This document shows positions 45,564 through 56,108 of a DNA stretch of 64,000 nucleotides, in pieces (within the stretch, counting starts at the first letter, position 1; the number at the start of each line of letters is the position of its first letter). The stretch comes from Tardiphaga robiniae (GTDB lineage: Bacteria; Pseudomonadota; Alphaproteobacteria; Rhizobiales; Xanthobacteraceae): the NCBI RefSeq assembly GCF_001618955.1, contig NZ_LVYV01000045.1, positions 186,001-250,000 on the forward strand, in the 5' to 3' direction. Below the pieces are notes generated by a model. That model saw nothing but the letters and a program-made list of their open reading frames with translations, did not search any database and was not told the DNA's origin. The translations under genes and the position numbers were made by a program.

Positions 45564-45803
45564 GCTATCCGGCACGCTCCGCCCCTGTCGTGAGCCGGCA
45601 GATTGCCGGAAATGGCGTCAGTGGCTTTAACCTTGGTTAATAAGCACTTTCCATAGGTTACATCGGGCTTTTTATGAATTGGGTGAGGTATTTGGCTGGG
45701 GGAACCGGGGGTCTAGAGGCTTCCCCTCAGCGGTTTGGTTACCTATAACCCCCGGCAGAACGGCGCCCGCCCGCGCCCATTGCTGATACGCCCGGGATGT
45801 CCG

Positions 45804-46271
45804 ATGGCCAACACCACGACCAACACCATCTACGTGCTCAACGGCCCCAACCTCAACCTGCTCGGAATCCGCGAGCCGGAGACCTATGGCCACGCGACTT
45901 TGGCCGATGTCGAAAAGCTCTGCGCAGCCGCCGCCGCGCAATATGGCCTGACCGCAGATTGCCGGCAGTCCAACAGCGAAGGCGAGTTGATCGGTTACAT
46001 CCATCAGGCCCGCGAGAAACACGTGGTCGGCATCGTGATCAACGGTGGCGCATACTCGCACACCTCGATCGCCTTGCACGACGCCATTGTCGGCGTGCGC
46101 ATTCCCACCGTGGAAGTGCATGTCAGCAACGTCTACACCCGCGAAAGTTTCCGCCACCATTCCTTCATCGCCAAGGCGGCCTTTGCCAGCCTCTGCGGCT
46201 TCGGCATCGAAGGCTATCGCCTTGCCATCAGCGGCCTCGCCGCCAAAATCGGTGCCAACGCCATCGCGTGA
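45804..46271 (+). CDS. aroQ: Type II 3-dehydroquinate dehydratase
   Basis: A 155-residue cytoplasmic enzyme, third step of the shikimate pathway (3-dehydroquinate to 3-dehydroshikimate), a dodecamer in the family. The catalytic-lid Tyr/Arg segment is in [18 protein letters not shown], with [19 protein letters not shown] and [18 protein letters not shown] following. Start ATG 45804 ([12 protein letters not shown]) is set by the family N-terminus; the 23 extra codons upstream are not conserved. accB begins 51 bp after its stop; aroQ-accB-accC is a common alphaproteobacterial order. Confidence 0.96.
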   Translation: MANTTTNTIYVLNGPNLNLLGIREPETYGHATLADVEKLCAAAAAQYGLTADCRQSNSEGELIGYIHQAREKHVVGIVINGGAYSHTSIALHDAIVGVRIPTVEVHVSNVYTRESFRHHSFIAKAAFASLCGFGIEGYRLAISGLAAKIGANAIA

Positions 46272-46322
46272 CGCGCCCGCTTCGCTCTTTATTCGTCTTT
46301 CACTTCAGACATTGGATTGCCC

Positions 46323-46811
46323 ATGGCCCGCAAGCCTGACGACACGCAGAACGCAACGCCGAAAGCCAGCAACGATAGCGGCATGATCCGCGAACTGGCG
46401 CTGCTGCTGGATGAAACCAACCTCACCGAGATCGAAGTCGAGCGCGCCGGTCTGCGCGTGCGCGTCGCGCGTAACATCAGCGTCGCTGCCGCCGTACCCG
46501 CCTACGCGCCGGCGCCTGTCGCCGCCCCCGCGCCGGTCGCGGCGGCTACCGCGCCGGTCGCCGACATGGCCAAGCATCCGGGCGCTGTGCCCTCGCCGAT
46601 GGTCGGCACCGTCTACCGTGCCCCGGAGCCCGGCAAGCCGGCCTTCGTCGAAGTCGGCACCAAGGTTGCTGCCGGCCAGACGCTGCTCATCATCGAGGCG
46701 ATGAAGACCATGAACCAGATCCCGGCGCCGCGTGCCGGCACTGTGACGCAGATCCTGGTCGAAGACGGTTCGCCGGTCGAATACGGCGAAGCGCTCGTCA
46801 TCATCGAGTAA
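46323..46811 (+). CDS. accB: Biotin carboxyl carrier protein of acetyl-CoA carboxylase
   Basis: A 162-residue BCCP. An N-terminal segment (about 1-55) is followed by a Pro/Ala-rich linker and the biotinyl domain with EAMKTMNQI, in which the Lys accepts biotin. [16 protein letters not shown] strand starts the domain. It shuttles carboxybiotin between AccC and AccAD in fatty-acid synthesis. The N-terminal part has an unusual [20 protein letters not shown] stretch. accC follows by 30 bp. Confidence 0.96.
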   Translation: MARKPDDTQNATPKASNDSGMIRELALLLDETNLTEIEVERAGLRVRVARNISVAAAVPAYAPAPVAAPAPVAAATAPVADMAKHPGAVPSPMVGTVYRAPEPGKPAFVEVGTKVAAGQTLLIIEAMKTMNQIPAPRAGTVTQILVEDGSPVEYGEALVIIE

Positions 46812-46841
46812 CACCACAACGTCCTCTGACTTCGGAACGCC

Positions 46842-48194
<1,353 letters not shown>

Positions 48195-48310
48195 AACATT
48201 TGGGATCAGTCTGGAACCAATCGCCTCGATCCGCGTTTTTTGTGCTGCCGGGAGACGTACGGCGGCGGGGGCCATATTGAAGTTCAGTCTGCAATCCAAG
48301 CGAGTATTAC

Positions 48311-49834
48311 GTGACCGCTGACGCCGCCCGGAGGCGAGCGCTCTGGCAAATCCTGCTGCTCTTGGCGGGATTGCTCGTGCTTGCCGCCATCAGCGCGGCC
48401 TCCGTCATCCTGGTGAACCAGGCGCGCGACGATTCCAGGTGGGTTGTCCACACCGTCGAAGTCCAGAACCAGATATCGAACCTGCTGTTGGAAATCCGCC
48501 GTACCGAAAGCGCCACCCGGGCCTATCTGCTATCCGGCGGTTCGCAGTTCCTGACCGAGTACGAGACCTCGTCGGCCACTATCCTGCCCGCGGTCAACAA
48601 GCTGGTCGCGCTGACGAGCGATAATCCGGTGCAGGTCGAAAACGGCCCCAAACTGCGCAAGGCTGTCGAACAGCGACTGGCGGAATTCGCCAACGGCGTC
48701 AATCGTATCAAGAACAACGACGTGCAGTCGAGCATCGAGATCCTGCGCCGCGGCGATGCCAATCAGGCAGTGCAGGACATTGCCAACGTCACCCGCGCCA
48801 TGCGCGCCGAGGAAGGCCGCCTGTTCGTCGAACGGACCCGAACGGCGGACCAGAGCCAGCAATGGGCCTCATGGGTCACCGTGGCCGGCTCCGGCTTGGT
48901 GGTGCTCCTGGCGGCGCTGTCGATCTTCCTCGTGCGCCGCTCGTCAAACGCCCGCGATGAGGCCGAGGCCAGTTTGCGCGACAGCAACATCAACCTCGAA
49001 GCCGCCGTTGAGGAACGCACCGCCGACCTGCGCGAGGCCAACGAAGAGCTGCAGCGCTTCTCCTATATCGTCAGCCACGACCTGCGCTCGCCGCTGGTCA
49101 ACATCATGGGCTTCACCAGCGAACTTGAGGAGCTGCGCGGCGACATCTTCAAACGTATCGCGACGCTCGCCAATGCAGAGCCCGTCGTGCCCGATGTGAA
49201 CGGCGAATTGCCGGAGCCGGCGCTGCCCGAACAGGACAAGCAACTCTCCGCCGATTTCACCGAAGCGCTCGGCTTCATCAAGTCGTCGATCGGGAAGATG
49301 GATCGCTTGATCAGCGCCATTCTCAATCTGACCCGCGAGGGCCGGCGGGAGTTCAAGCCGGTGAAGATCGACACCCGCGAACTCATCGAAGGCATTGCTT
49401 CCACCGTGGCGCATCAGGCAGCCGAGACCGAAACCCAGATCCGCATCGAGCCATTGCCAAGCATCGAGAGTGATCGCCTCGCAATGGAACAGATCTTCGG
49501 CAACCTGATCGACAATGCGCTGAAATATCTCAAGCCCGGCATCCCCGGTGATATCCTCGTCAAGGGCCGCACCAAGATGGGCTTTGCGATCTTCGAGATC
49601 ATCGACAACGGTCGCGGCATAGATCCCCGGGACCATCAGCGCATCTTTGATCTTTTCCGCCGTGCGGGTACACAGGACAAGCCGGGCCAGGGCATCGGAC
49701 TGGCCCATGTGCGCGCTTTGGTGCGACGAATGGGTGGCACCATGTCGGTGTCATCGGAACTCGGCAACGGCAGCAACTTCACCGTCACGCTGCCGGCCAG
49801 ATGGACGGGGCATAACCGGGATAAACAAACATGA
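48311..49834 (+). CDS. CHASE3-domain sensor histidine kinase
   Basis: A 507-residue membrane kinase. TM helices at about 12-35 and 195-215 flank a CHASE3 sensor (helical, with TESATRAYLLSGG). A coiled linker leads to HisKA with the His in SYIVSHDLRSPLVNIMG and HATPase_c (IDNALKYLKPG, DNGRGIDPRDHQRIFDLF, GQGIGLAHV). A break of about 40 residues within HisKA (around SELEELRGDIFKRI) marks the phytochrome-like kinase clade. The start GTG 48311 is set by the TM helix. It is the first of three genes each overlapping the next by ATGA. Confidence 0.92.
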   Translation: MTADAARRRALWQILLLLAGLLVLAAISAASVILVNQARDDSRWVVHTVEVQNQISNLLLEIRRTESATRAYLLSGGSQFLTEYETSSATILPAVNKLVALTSDNPVQVENGPKLRKAVEQRLAEFANGVNRIKNNDVQSSIEILRRGDANQAVQDIANVTRAMRAEEGRLFVERTRTADQSQQWASWVTVAGSGLVVLLAALSIFLVRRSSNARDEAEASLRDSNINLEAAVEERTADLREANEELQRFSYIVSHDLRSPLVNIMGFTSELEELRGDIFKRIATLANAEPVVPDVNGELPEPALPEQDKQLSADFTEALGFIKSSIGKMDRLISAILNLTREGRREFKPVKIDTRELIEGIASTVAHQAAETETQIRIEPLPSIESDRLAMEQIFGNLIDNALKYLKPGIPGDILVKGRTKMGFAIFEIIDNGRGIDPRDHQRIFDLFRRAGTQDKPGQGIGLAHVRALVRRMGGTMSVSSELGNGSNFTVTLPARWTGHNRDKQT

Positions 49835-50271
49835 GCAAGCCAGTCACCATCATTATGATCGAGGATGACGAGGGTCACGCCCGTCTGATCGAACGCAATA
49901 TCAGGCGCTCGGGTGTCAATAATGAGATCATCCCGTTCACCAACGGTACAGACGCCGTCAACTATCTGTTCGGCAAGGATAGCACTGGCCTCGATCACAA
50001 GGGCGAAGCGCTGCTGCTCCTGCTCGACCTCAATCTGCCCGACATGACCGGGATCGATATCCTGAAGCGTGTCAAAGAGAACGAATTTCTCAAATGCGCG
50101 CCCGTCGTGGTCCTCACCACCACCGACGACGCGCAGGAAATCAAACGCTGCTACGAATTGGGCTGTAACGTCTACATCACCAAACCTGTGAACTACGAGA
50201 GCTTCGCCAACGCGATCCGCCAACTCGGTCTGTTTTTCTCCGTCATTCAGGTTCCGCAAGCGTCCACATGA
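49831..50271 (+). CDS. Single-domain response regulator (Rcp1-like)
   Basis: A 146-residue receiver with no output domain. The acidic site is IEDDEGHARLIERN, the phosphoacceptor Asp in LLDLNLPDMTGIDIL, the switch Thr in VVLTTTDD and Lys in YITKPVN. Lengths and the N-terminal pattern match the Rcp1/CheY-like partners of phytochrome-type kinases. It overlaps the kinase upstream and the RR-kinase downstream by 4 bp each, so it is made with both and may shuttle phosphate between them. Confidence 0.92.
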   Translation: MSKPVTIIMIEDDEGHARLIERNIRRSGVNNEIIPFTNGTDAVNYLFGKDSTGLDHKGEALLLLLDLNLPDMTGIDILKRVKENEFLKCAPVVVLTTTDDAQEIKRCYELGCNVYITKPVNYESFANAIRQLGLFFSVIQVPQAST

Positions 50272-51362
50272 CATCTGCGACGACGCCTACGCTGCTGTAT
50301 ATCGACGACGACGCAGGACTTGCGCGGCTGGTGTCGCGCGGCCTGACGCGGCAGGGCTTTGGCGTCGAGCATTGCGACAACGGCGAAAAGGGCATCGAGC
50401 GGATCAAGCAGGGTGGCATCGACGTCATCGCGCTCGATCAGTACATGCCGGGCCTCGACGGGCTGGAAACGCTTGAGCAGATTCAGAAGCTGCCCTCGCC
50501 GCCCCCTGTGGTGTTCGTCACGGCGTCGCAGGACAGCAAGATCGCCGTCACCGCCCTCAAGGCGGGTGCCGCCGACTATCTGGTGAAGGACACCCAGGGC
50601 GACTTCCTGCCGCTGCTGCATGTCGCCTGCACAACCGCCATCAAACAGGCCCTGATATCGAAGGCACGCGACGACGCCGAAGCCGAAGTCCACGCGTCAC
50701 GCGACCGCTATGCGGCCCTCGCGGCCGAGCGCGAAGTGCTACTGCGCGAAGTCAATCACCGCGTTGGTAACTCATTGCAGATCATCGCTTCGCTGCTCCA
50801 TCTGCAGGCCAATTCAACCAGCGAAGATCACGTCAAGGTGGCGCTGACCAATGCCATGGGCCGTGTCGCCGCCGTGGCGCAGGTCCATCGCCGGCTGTAC
50901 ACCTCGCACGACCTCAACAGCGTGCTGCTCAATCAGTATCTCGAAGCGCTGCTGGAAGATCTTCGTCGTTCCGCCGAAGGCAACCGGATGTCGCGCCTTA
51001 CGTTGAAGGCCGAATCCGTCGAGATCGATCCGGACCGCGCCGTGGCTATCGGCATCATCGTCAATGAGCTGGTGATGAACGCCGTCAAATACGCCTATCC
51101 CGACGGCGCCGGCCCGATCCATGTCGTGCTCACCGCGCAGGGTGACCAGCTCGAACTGTCGATCACCGACGATGGCGTCGGCCTCAATGTGAAGGTCGAT
51201 CCGCGCTCCACCGGCATGGGCCAGCGCATCGTCAATGCCATGGCCAGCAAGCTCGAAGCTTCCGTCGAGCGCGATCCCGACCATAGCGGCACGCGCATCG
51301 TCCTGCGCTTCTGTGCCGTGACCAAGCCGGCAGCAAAGCCGCCCGTGAGCGCTGCGGGCTAG
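50268..51362 (+). CDS. Hybrid protein: receiver domain plus HisKA_2-type histidine kinase
   Basis: A 364-residue soluble protein. Residues about 1-125 are a receiver (LYIDDDAGLARLVSRG, Asp in LDQYMPGLDGLE, Thr in FVTASQD, Lys in LVKDTQG). Residues about 150-355 are a HisKA_2/HWE-group kinase: phospho-His in EVNHRVGNSLQIIASLL, then HATPase_c with NELVMNAVKYAYP and DDGVGLN. This architecture (input from an upstream kinase, output as a kinase) is used for cascade relays, e.g. general stress response inputs. The DNA-binding end of the cascade is not in this window. Confidence 0.9.
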   Translation: MTSATTPTLLYIDDDAGLARLVSRGLTRQGFGVEHCDNGEKGIERIKQGGIDVIALDQYMPGLDGLETLEQIQKLPSPPPVVFVTASQDSKIAVTALKAGAADYLVKDTQGDFLPLLHVACTTAIKQALISKARDDAEAEVHASRDRYAALAAEREVLLREVNHRVGNSLQIIASLLHLQANSTSEDHVKVALTNAMGRVAAVAQVHRRLYTSHDLNSVLLNQYLEALLEDLRRSAEGNRMSRLTLKAESVEIDPDRAVAIGIIVNELVMNAVKYAYPDGAGPIHVVLTAQGDQLELSITDDGVGLNVKVDPRSTGMGQRIVNAMASKLEASVERDPDHSGTRIVLRFCAVTKPAAKPPVSAAG

Positions 51363-51381
51363 GCGCGCCGCGGACTGACTA

Positions 51382-53070
51382 TCAGGACGCGTTGGTATTC
51401 TGAACAGTCTCGACCAACTGCCGGAGCGACGTGATGTCGGTATCGCGGCGGGCTGCCGATGCTTCCGCAATGCGCAAGCGTTCACGCACGTGATCGACGA
51501 GGACCCGCTTCTGTTCGGCTGAAATTCCCGAGGGACGAAACGCGCCGACATAGCCGCTCAGACGTTCATTCGGAACATCCGCCATCCGCCCCATCAGACG
51601 TTGCACGTCACTCACGGTCCACCGTGTTGGCATGCTTCGTGCCCACACATCGCTTCCGCCATATCCAATTGCAAATACCGCGTCTTCAAACCGGCTTCCT
51701 TGCAGCTCAAACAACGTGTCGATGGCGTTACGCCGCATCGCATCTCCGCCCCGCACCATGATCATGAATAACAATTCCACACGCCCCCGGCCGAGCGCCG
51801 GCTCGCCAACGAAAAACGCTCTTGCCCGTTGCCTTATCGCATCTGGAAAGTCGTCGATTTGCACGAGGTGCCCCTTCAACGGGCTCGGCAAGAGAGCTTC
51901 AGGTGCATCCACCAATGGGTTGAATGCGAGTTCGATGATGCGGTCCCTCGCAAAATGCCGATCCACCTCTGGAAAGCCGAACAATGCTGCGAGTCCAGCC
52001 GCAATGCGGTTTGCACTCCCGCTTGCGAGCAAGCGATCGATACGCGGTTTCAGGACGTCGGCATGATCTTTGGAGTTGGTGAAGGCGATACGTGCCCACG
52101 CATTTATGGCAAGATTGGAAACTTGCGGGCGATCGAAGAAGCGCTCGAGATCGTCCATGATGGTCGCGGGCGGAAACGCGTGGAAAGCGTAGAGCTCCGC
52201 CTCAGGGATACCAGTGGCAGCCGATAGGAAGGTCTTGATGTCGATCGTCTGCCCCGCACTAATCGACATTTCTCCTCCGAATGCGAGAATCGCGACGGCA
52301 TCGGGAACTGGAAACCTGATAGTCCCGCGAACCATCCGACCCAGCAGCCGCTCTCGCCCATCCATGCGTTCGCTGATCTCATGGATCACACCGTGGAATA
52401 GCCTCGGCAATACAGTTAAGCGGCCAGAGGTGAGGCGCTCGCGGATTATTAGCGCGTCGGAAAGCTCGGGAACAGGCCTGTCCGTCGCGCAACTATTCAA
52501 GAAACCCGCCCGAAGAAATTCAAGTTTGCTGGGCCATCGATCCGCGGTTTCGCACTCATCGCCCGTGCCGCGCCGATACAGTCTCCACTCCTTCGTCGTA
52601 TCTCGTCTAAACGCGAGCGTGTGGGTCGATGTCGCCAGAATACGAACGCAGGCGACATCGCAATCCGCGCTTCCTTCGAAGCCGAGCACGACATGAGGAC
52701 GGCTTGGTGGGTCGAGGCCCGATGTTGCGTAGGCGTTCACGGCCGTCAGGGCAGCGGTGACTGAAACATGTGTAGCGGTCACGACGACGCCGGCAAGCAA
52801 CAGCGGACCGAGCACGAAGCCGAGGCGGAGTTTGACCAATCCGTATACGACGATCGAGGCTGGTATGCCAAAGATCAGCAACGGAATGATCCTGCCGAAA
52901 GGCACGAGCAACCACAGCGATGGGCCATGGAAAGCCCCCAGAAATCCCCACAGCACTGATGACAACGCAAAGGTCAGGATTGCCGAAACCAACACGTCCT
53001 TCGCGACACGCGACAAGCGGTTATGAGGATCGGGGACAACGTTGGCACCGTTCGCATTGGCTGCCACCAC
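51382..53070 (-). CDS. Unrecognised membrane protein with a large soluble C-terminal region
   Basis: A 562-residue protein that I do not recognise. The N-terminus has three to four membrane helices (about residues 27-50, 52-75, 78-100, 105-125), then a soluble region of over 400 residues. Two Cys-containing segments (DCDVACVRI and NSCATDR) precede an alpha-helical stretch (about 320-510) of possible HEAT-like pairs. The C-terminal 50 residues may be coiled coil. The start is a GTG with GGAG 9 bases upstream. It converges on the hybrid kinase gene and has lower GC than its neighbours, suggesting acquisition; no partner gene is visible. Confidence 0.75.
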   Translation of the reverse strand: MVAANANGANVVPDPHNRLSRVAKDVLVSAILTFALSSVLWGFLGAFHGPSLWLLVPFGRIIPLLIFGIPASIVVYGLVKLRLGFVLGPLLLAGVVVTATHVSVTAALTAVNAYATSGLDPPSRPHVVLGFEGSADCDVACVRILATSTHTLAFRRDTTKEWRLYRRGTGDECETADRWPSKLEFLRAGFLNSCATDRPVPELSDALIIRERLTSGRLTVLPRLFHGVIHEISERMDGRERLLGRMVRGTIRFPVPDAVAILAFGGEMSISAGQTIDIKTFLSAATGIPEAELYAFHAFPPATIMDDLERFFDRPQVSNLAINAWARIAFTNSKDHADVLKPRIDRLLASGSANRIAAGLAALFGFPEVDRHFARDRIIELAFNPLVDAPEALLPSPLKGHLVQIDDFPDAIRQRARAFFVGEPALGRGRVELLFMIMVRGGDAMRRNAIDTLFELQGSRFEDAVFAIGYGGSDVWARSMPTRWTVSDVQRLMGRMADVPNERLSGYVGAFRPSGISAEQKRVLVDHVRERLRIAEASAARRDTDITSLRQLVETVQNTNAS

Positions 53071-53326
53071 GGTTTCGCTCCTTCAGCTGCTCAATGAGGC
53101 ACTACCTATAATTGCTCATTGTTAATCAAACAATTACTCGATAATCACTGCATGCCGTCGCCATCGACAGTGGCCATCGCGCGCGAACTCAGAAACGCGC
53201 GAGCTTTCGGCCGTCGTGCTGCACAAATATGCCGCACCAGCTCGTCTTGCGCGGTTCCATTGCGGGCCTAAACTGCATCCTTCAGTCTATCGATATTTTA
53301 CTTCATTTCCGGCCCCCGGATTTCAT

Positions 53327-54166
53327 ATGCGCTGCCTCGTCGTGGCCGATTTGCATTATTCGCTGCCCCAGTTCGACTGGCTGCTCAGCGTCGCAGCACA
53401 ATTCGACCTCGTGATCTTTGCCGGCGATGCGCTCGACATCGCATCAGTCGTGGATTTCCGTGCACAAATTCTGGTGGTTAAGAAGTATCTCGCTTTGCTC
53501 GCCGTGAATACGAAAGTGATCCTGTGTTCGGGCAATCACGATCTCGACGAACGTAATGCCGAGGGCGAGAAGATCGCGCGATGGGTTGGCGATGCCCGGG
53601 CCCTCGGTATAGCCTGTGACGGCGACAGCCTGATCATTGGCGACACGCTCTTTACAGTATGTCCGTGGTGGGATGGACCGCTTGTCCGCCAGCGTATCGA
53701 GCAACAGTTGCAGGCAGCGGCCACCGAGCGTGCCCGGCGCTGGATCTGGGTGCATCACGCGCCGCCAACCAACTCACCGACGAGCTGGGGCGGCAAGCGT
53801 TACTTCGGCGATGTCGAACTGGTGCAATGGATCGAGGCGCATCGGCCCGGGATGGTGATCTCAGGCCATGTGCATGAATCTCCGTTTGTCAAAGACGGCT
53901 CATGGTACGATCGGATTGGTGAGACCTGGGTGTTCAATGCCGGCCGCCAGTTCGGTCGACCACCGACTTACATCGTGCTCGACCTCGATGACGGCACAGC
54001 GTTCTGGCTATCGGCGGAAGGCGCTGACCATATCGATCTGAACGCTCCGCTGCAGCGTCCGGCGTTGCCGATCAAGACCGCACCGCCATGGCTCAGATCC
54101 TTGGATCGCCTTGACGATCCGAGTGTCGATCAGAACCCGGCGACACCTTCGTCGGCGACAGGTTGA
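53327..54166 (+). CDS. Calcineurin-like metallophosphoesterase
   Basis: A 279-residue phosphoesterase. The dimetal motifs are in order: DLHYS (D-x-H), AGDALD, CSGNHDLDE (GNHD), a later WVHHAPP (H) and SGHVHE (GHxH). It fits the serine/threonine phosphatase/nucleotidase superfamily with a compact, single-domain form. Start at 53327 (MRCLVVADLHYS) is where the first strand begins; 37 extra codons upstream are unlikely. Its last 74 bp overlap the convergent CNBD gene. The substrate is unknown. Confidence 0.9.
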   Translation: MRCLVVADLHYSLPQFDWLLSVAAQFDLVIFAGDALDIASVVDFRAQILVVKKYLALLAVNTKVILCSGNHDLDERNAEGEKIARWVGDARALGIACDGDSLIIGDTLFTVCPWWDGPLVRQRIEQQLQAAATERARRWIWVHHAPPTNSPTSWGGKRYFGDVELVQWIEAHRPGMVISGHVHESPFVKDGSWYDRIGETWVFNAGRQFGRPPTYIVLDLDDGTAFWLSAEGADHIDLNAPLQRPALPIKTAPPWLRSLDRLDDPSVDQNPATPSSATG

Positions 54167-54590
54167 CCATGTTCTCCAGGAGTTCACCGACCATCGACAG
54201 ATGCGTCCCGTGGCCGGCATACTGCTGCTTGATATCAGCGAGATAGCTCGTCGCCACATTGAGACGTTGCGCAAGCAACCGCGCGATCATCAGCGCGACG
54301 GTCGGGTGGTCCCGCAGGAAATCGTTCGCATTCTCAAATTCGTAAACCGATGTATCAGTGGCAGCACGTACCGTGGCCGTGTGCGGCTGCTCGAGGAGCA
54401 CCGACATTTCACCCACCACAGCACCGGGTTCGGTCAAACTCGCAACCACAGTGTCGCCCTTGACGATATCGAGCTGCCCTTCGATCAGCACGAACAAATG
54501 CCCGCTGGTCTGTCCTTCCCGGATGATCGTATCGCCCGCTGCAACGCTGTGCTTCACGCCATCGCTGCAATGATCCAGAACGGCGCGCAT
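54093..54590 (-). CDS. Stand-alone cyclic-nucleotide-binding domain protein
   Basis: A 165-residue protein with a CRP-type cNMP-binding barrel: GDTIIREGQTSGHLFVLIEG, then SLTEPGAVVGEMSVLLEQPHTATVRA, the phosphate-binding cassette (GEMS...TATVRA). No DNA-binding domain follows; the last 40 residues are a helix and tail. So it is a cyclic-nucleotide or other-ligand sensor that must act through a partner. Start MRAVLDH at 54590 is picked because GGAG lies eight bases upstream. Its end overlaps the convergent phosphoesterase gene, a candidate partner. The adjacent URC operon is divergent from it. Confidence 0.8.
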   Translation of the reverse strand: MRAVLDHCSDGVKHSVAAGDTIIREGQTSGHLFVLIEGQLDIVKGDTVVASLTEPGAVVGEMSVLLEQPHTATVRAATDTSVYEFENANDFLRDHPTVALMIARLLAQRLNVATSYLADIKQQYAGHGTHLSMVGELLENMVNLSPTKVSPGSDRHSDRQGDPRI

Positions 54591-54795
54591 ATCAGGCACT
54601 CCAACATGGTTGATGAAGCGTATGCTCGCCGTGACGATCGCGTGACACAAGGCCCGAATGCGCTGAAATTGTCGGCAACGGGCGCATATTGGGGGCGGCG
54701 AAGCTTGTGGGACATCCCGTGCCGGCTACCGCATCTTTCGCCCTGTTGCATTTGTTTGAGAGATAGTTATAGTTAGTTGCTTCCTTAGCAATAAG

Positions 54796-54817
54796 GCCCG
54801 TCCTTTCAGGCGGGCCG
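54796..54817 (+). promoter_or_regulatory. Leader hairpin upstream of the URC operon
   Basis: GGCCCGTC (54796-54803) and GGCGGGCC (54810-54817) form a short stem, one pair being G-U, about 25 bp before the first start codon and close to the AGGAGG ribosome site (54830-54835). It could block or favour translation, or be an attenuator; no anti-terminator is evident. Confidence 0.4.
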
Positions 54818-54841
54818 TTGCCATTTTAGGAGGCCTTTGCG

Positions 54842-56098
54842 ATGAGCCGTTCCAACCGGATCGATCATATTCGCCTGACGTCGCATCCTGCGCCGGGCGC
54901 CAAGCATCACTTCCCGATCCAGTGGGGCGCAGCCTCCGCACGCGAACGCGGGCCGATCATTGGCACCGTTTCCCGCCCGCAGGACCGCAACGTCATTGGC
55001 ACCCATGGCGGCTCCTATTCGGTCTATCGCGCGCTCGCGGTCTCATCTGGCGCGCTTGATCCGCTGAAGCGTCCCGACCTCACAAACACCCATCCTGCTG
55101 CTATCGTCGGGCCTTTCGGACAATGGACCGATCCCGAGAAGATCGTCTCGCTCGATCCCTGGGGTCATCTCGTTGCCGAGAACTTTGCGCCCGAGATCGC
55201 CGAAGGCATCGATATCCGCCCGAGCATTGCGATCACCAAGGCGCGGCTCGATCTGCCCGAGCTGCAGGCCGCGATCGCTGGCGGTCGCCTCAAATACGAC
55301 GGCGACGTCGTGCATGCCAATGGCAGCGTCTCCGTCGTCAAGATTGCCATCGATCCCGTGTGGTATCTGCCCGGTCTCGCCAAACGCTTTGATACCAGCG
55401 AGAACAATCTGCGCCGCCAGCTGTTCGAACAGACCGCCGGCATGTTTCCCGAACTCGTCACGCGGCCTGACCTGCAGGTGTTCCTGCCGCCCATCGGCGG
55501 GACTACCGCCTATCTGTTCGGCGACGTCAGCAAGCTGCCGGATCACACGACCAAGATCACCTGCCGCGTCCATGACGAGTGCAACGGCTCCGACGTGTTC
55601 GGCTCCGATATCTGCACCTGTCGCCCCTATCTCATTCACGGAATCGAGGAATGCGCACGCGCCGGGCAATCCGGCGGGCTCGGCATCATCATCTACAACC
55701 GCAAGGAAGGCCGCGCGCTCGGCGAGGTCACCAAGTTTCTGGTCTACAATGCGCGCAAGCGTCAGGAAGGCGGCGACGCCGCTGCGCAATATTTTGAACG
55801 CACCGAATGCGTCGCCGGCGTGCAGGACGCGCGCTTCCAGCAGTTGATGCCGGACGTCGTGCACTGGCTTGGCCTCAAGCGGATCGATCGCTTCATTTCC
55901 ATGAGCGACATGAAGCATGATGCGCTGACCAGCCAGGGCGTCGAGATCGTGGAACGCGTGCCGATTCCCGACGACATGATCCCGGCCGATGCGCATGTGG
56001 AGATCGCCGCCAAGAAGGCGGCCGGCTACTTTACGCCGGACCCGGTGACACCGCAGGATCTGATCGACTCCGTCGGTCGCGGGCTTGAGAAGTATTGA
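54842..56098 (+). CDS. URC1-type GTP cyclohydrolase II-like protein (uracil catabolism)
   Basis: A 418-residue protein with a strong RBS (AGGAGG). The C-terminal half is GTP-cyclohydrolase-II-like: zinc ligands Cys247, Cys258 and Cys260 at the spacing of E. coli RibA (C-x10-C-x-C) and the catalytic segment IIYNRKEGRALGE. The N-terminal half (HDE-free; about 1-230) is unlike RibB and unique to this family. The order with DUF1688 and upp matches the URC uracil-degradation cluster known from yeasts (URC1, URC4, URC6) and bacteria. It probably acts on a uridine nucleotide to open the pyrimidine ring in the URC route; a riboflavin role is less likely given the neighbours. Confidence 0.88.
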   Translation: MSRSNRIDHIRLTSHPAPGAKHHFPIQWGAASARERGPIIGTVSRPQDRNVIGTHGGSYSVYRALAVSSGALDPLKRPDLTNTHPAAIVGPFGQWTDPEKIVSLDPWGHLVAENFAPEIAEGIDIRPSIAITKARLDLPELQAAIAGGRLKYDGDVVHANGSVSVVKIAIDPVWYLPGLAKRFDTSENNLRRQLFEQTAGMFPELVTRPDLQVFLPPIGGTTAYLFGDVSKLPDHTTKITCRVHDECNGSDVFGSDICTCRPYLIHGIEECARAGQSGGLGIIIYNRKEGRALGEVTKFLVYNARKRQEGGDAAAQYFERTECVAGVQDARFQQLMPDVVHWLGLKRIDRFISMSDMKHDALTSQGVEIVERVPIPDDMIPADAHVEIAAKKAAGYFTPDPVTPQDLIDSVGRGLEKY

Positions 56099-56108
56099 GA
56101 TATCAGCA

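Noticed and set aside
45627-45640. TTAACCTTGGTTAA as a CtrA site upstream of aroQ
   Set aside because: CtrA sites are TTAA-N7-TTAA; this has six bases between, so the match is not adequate.
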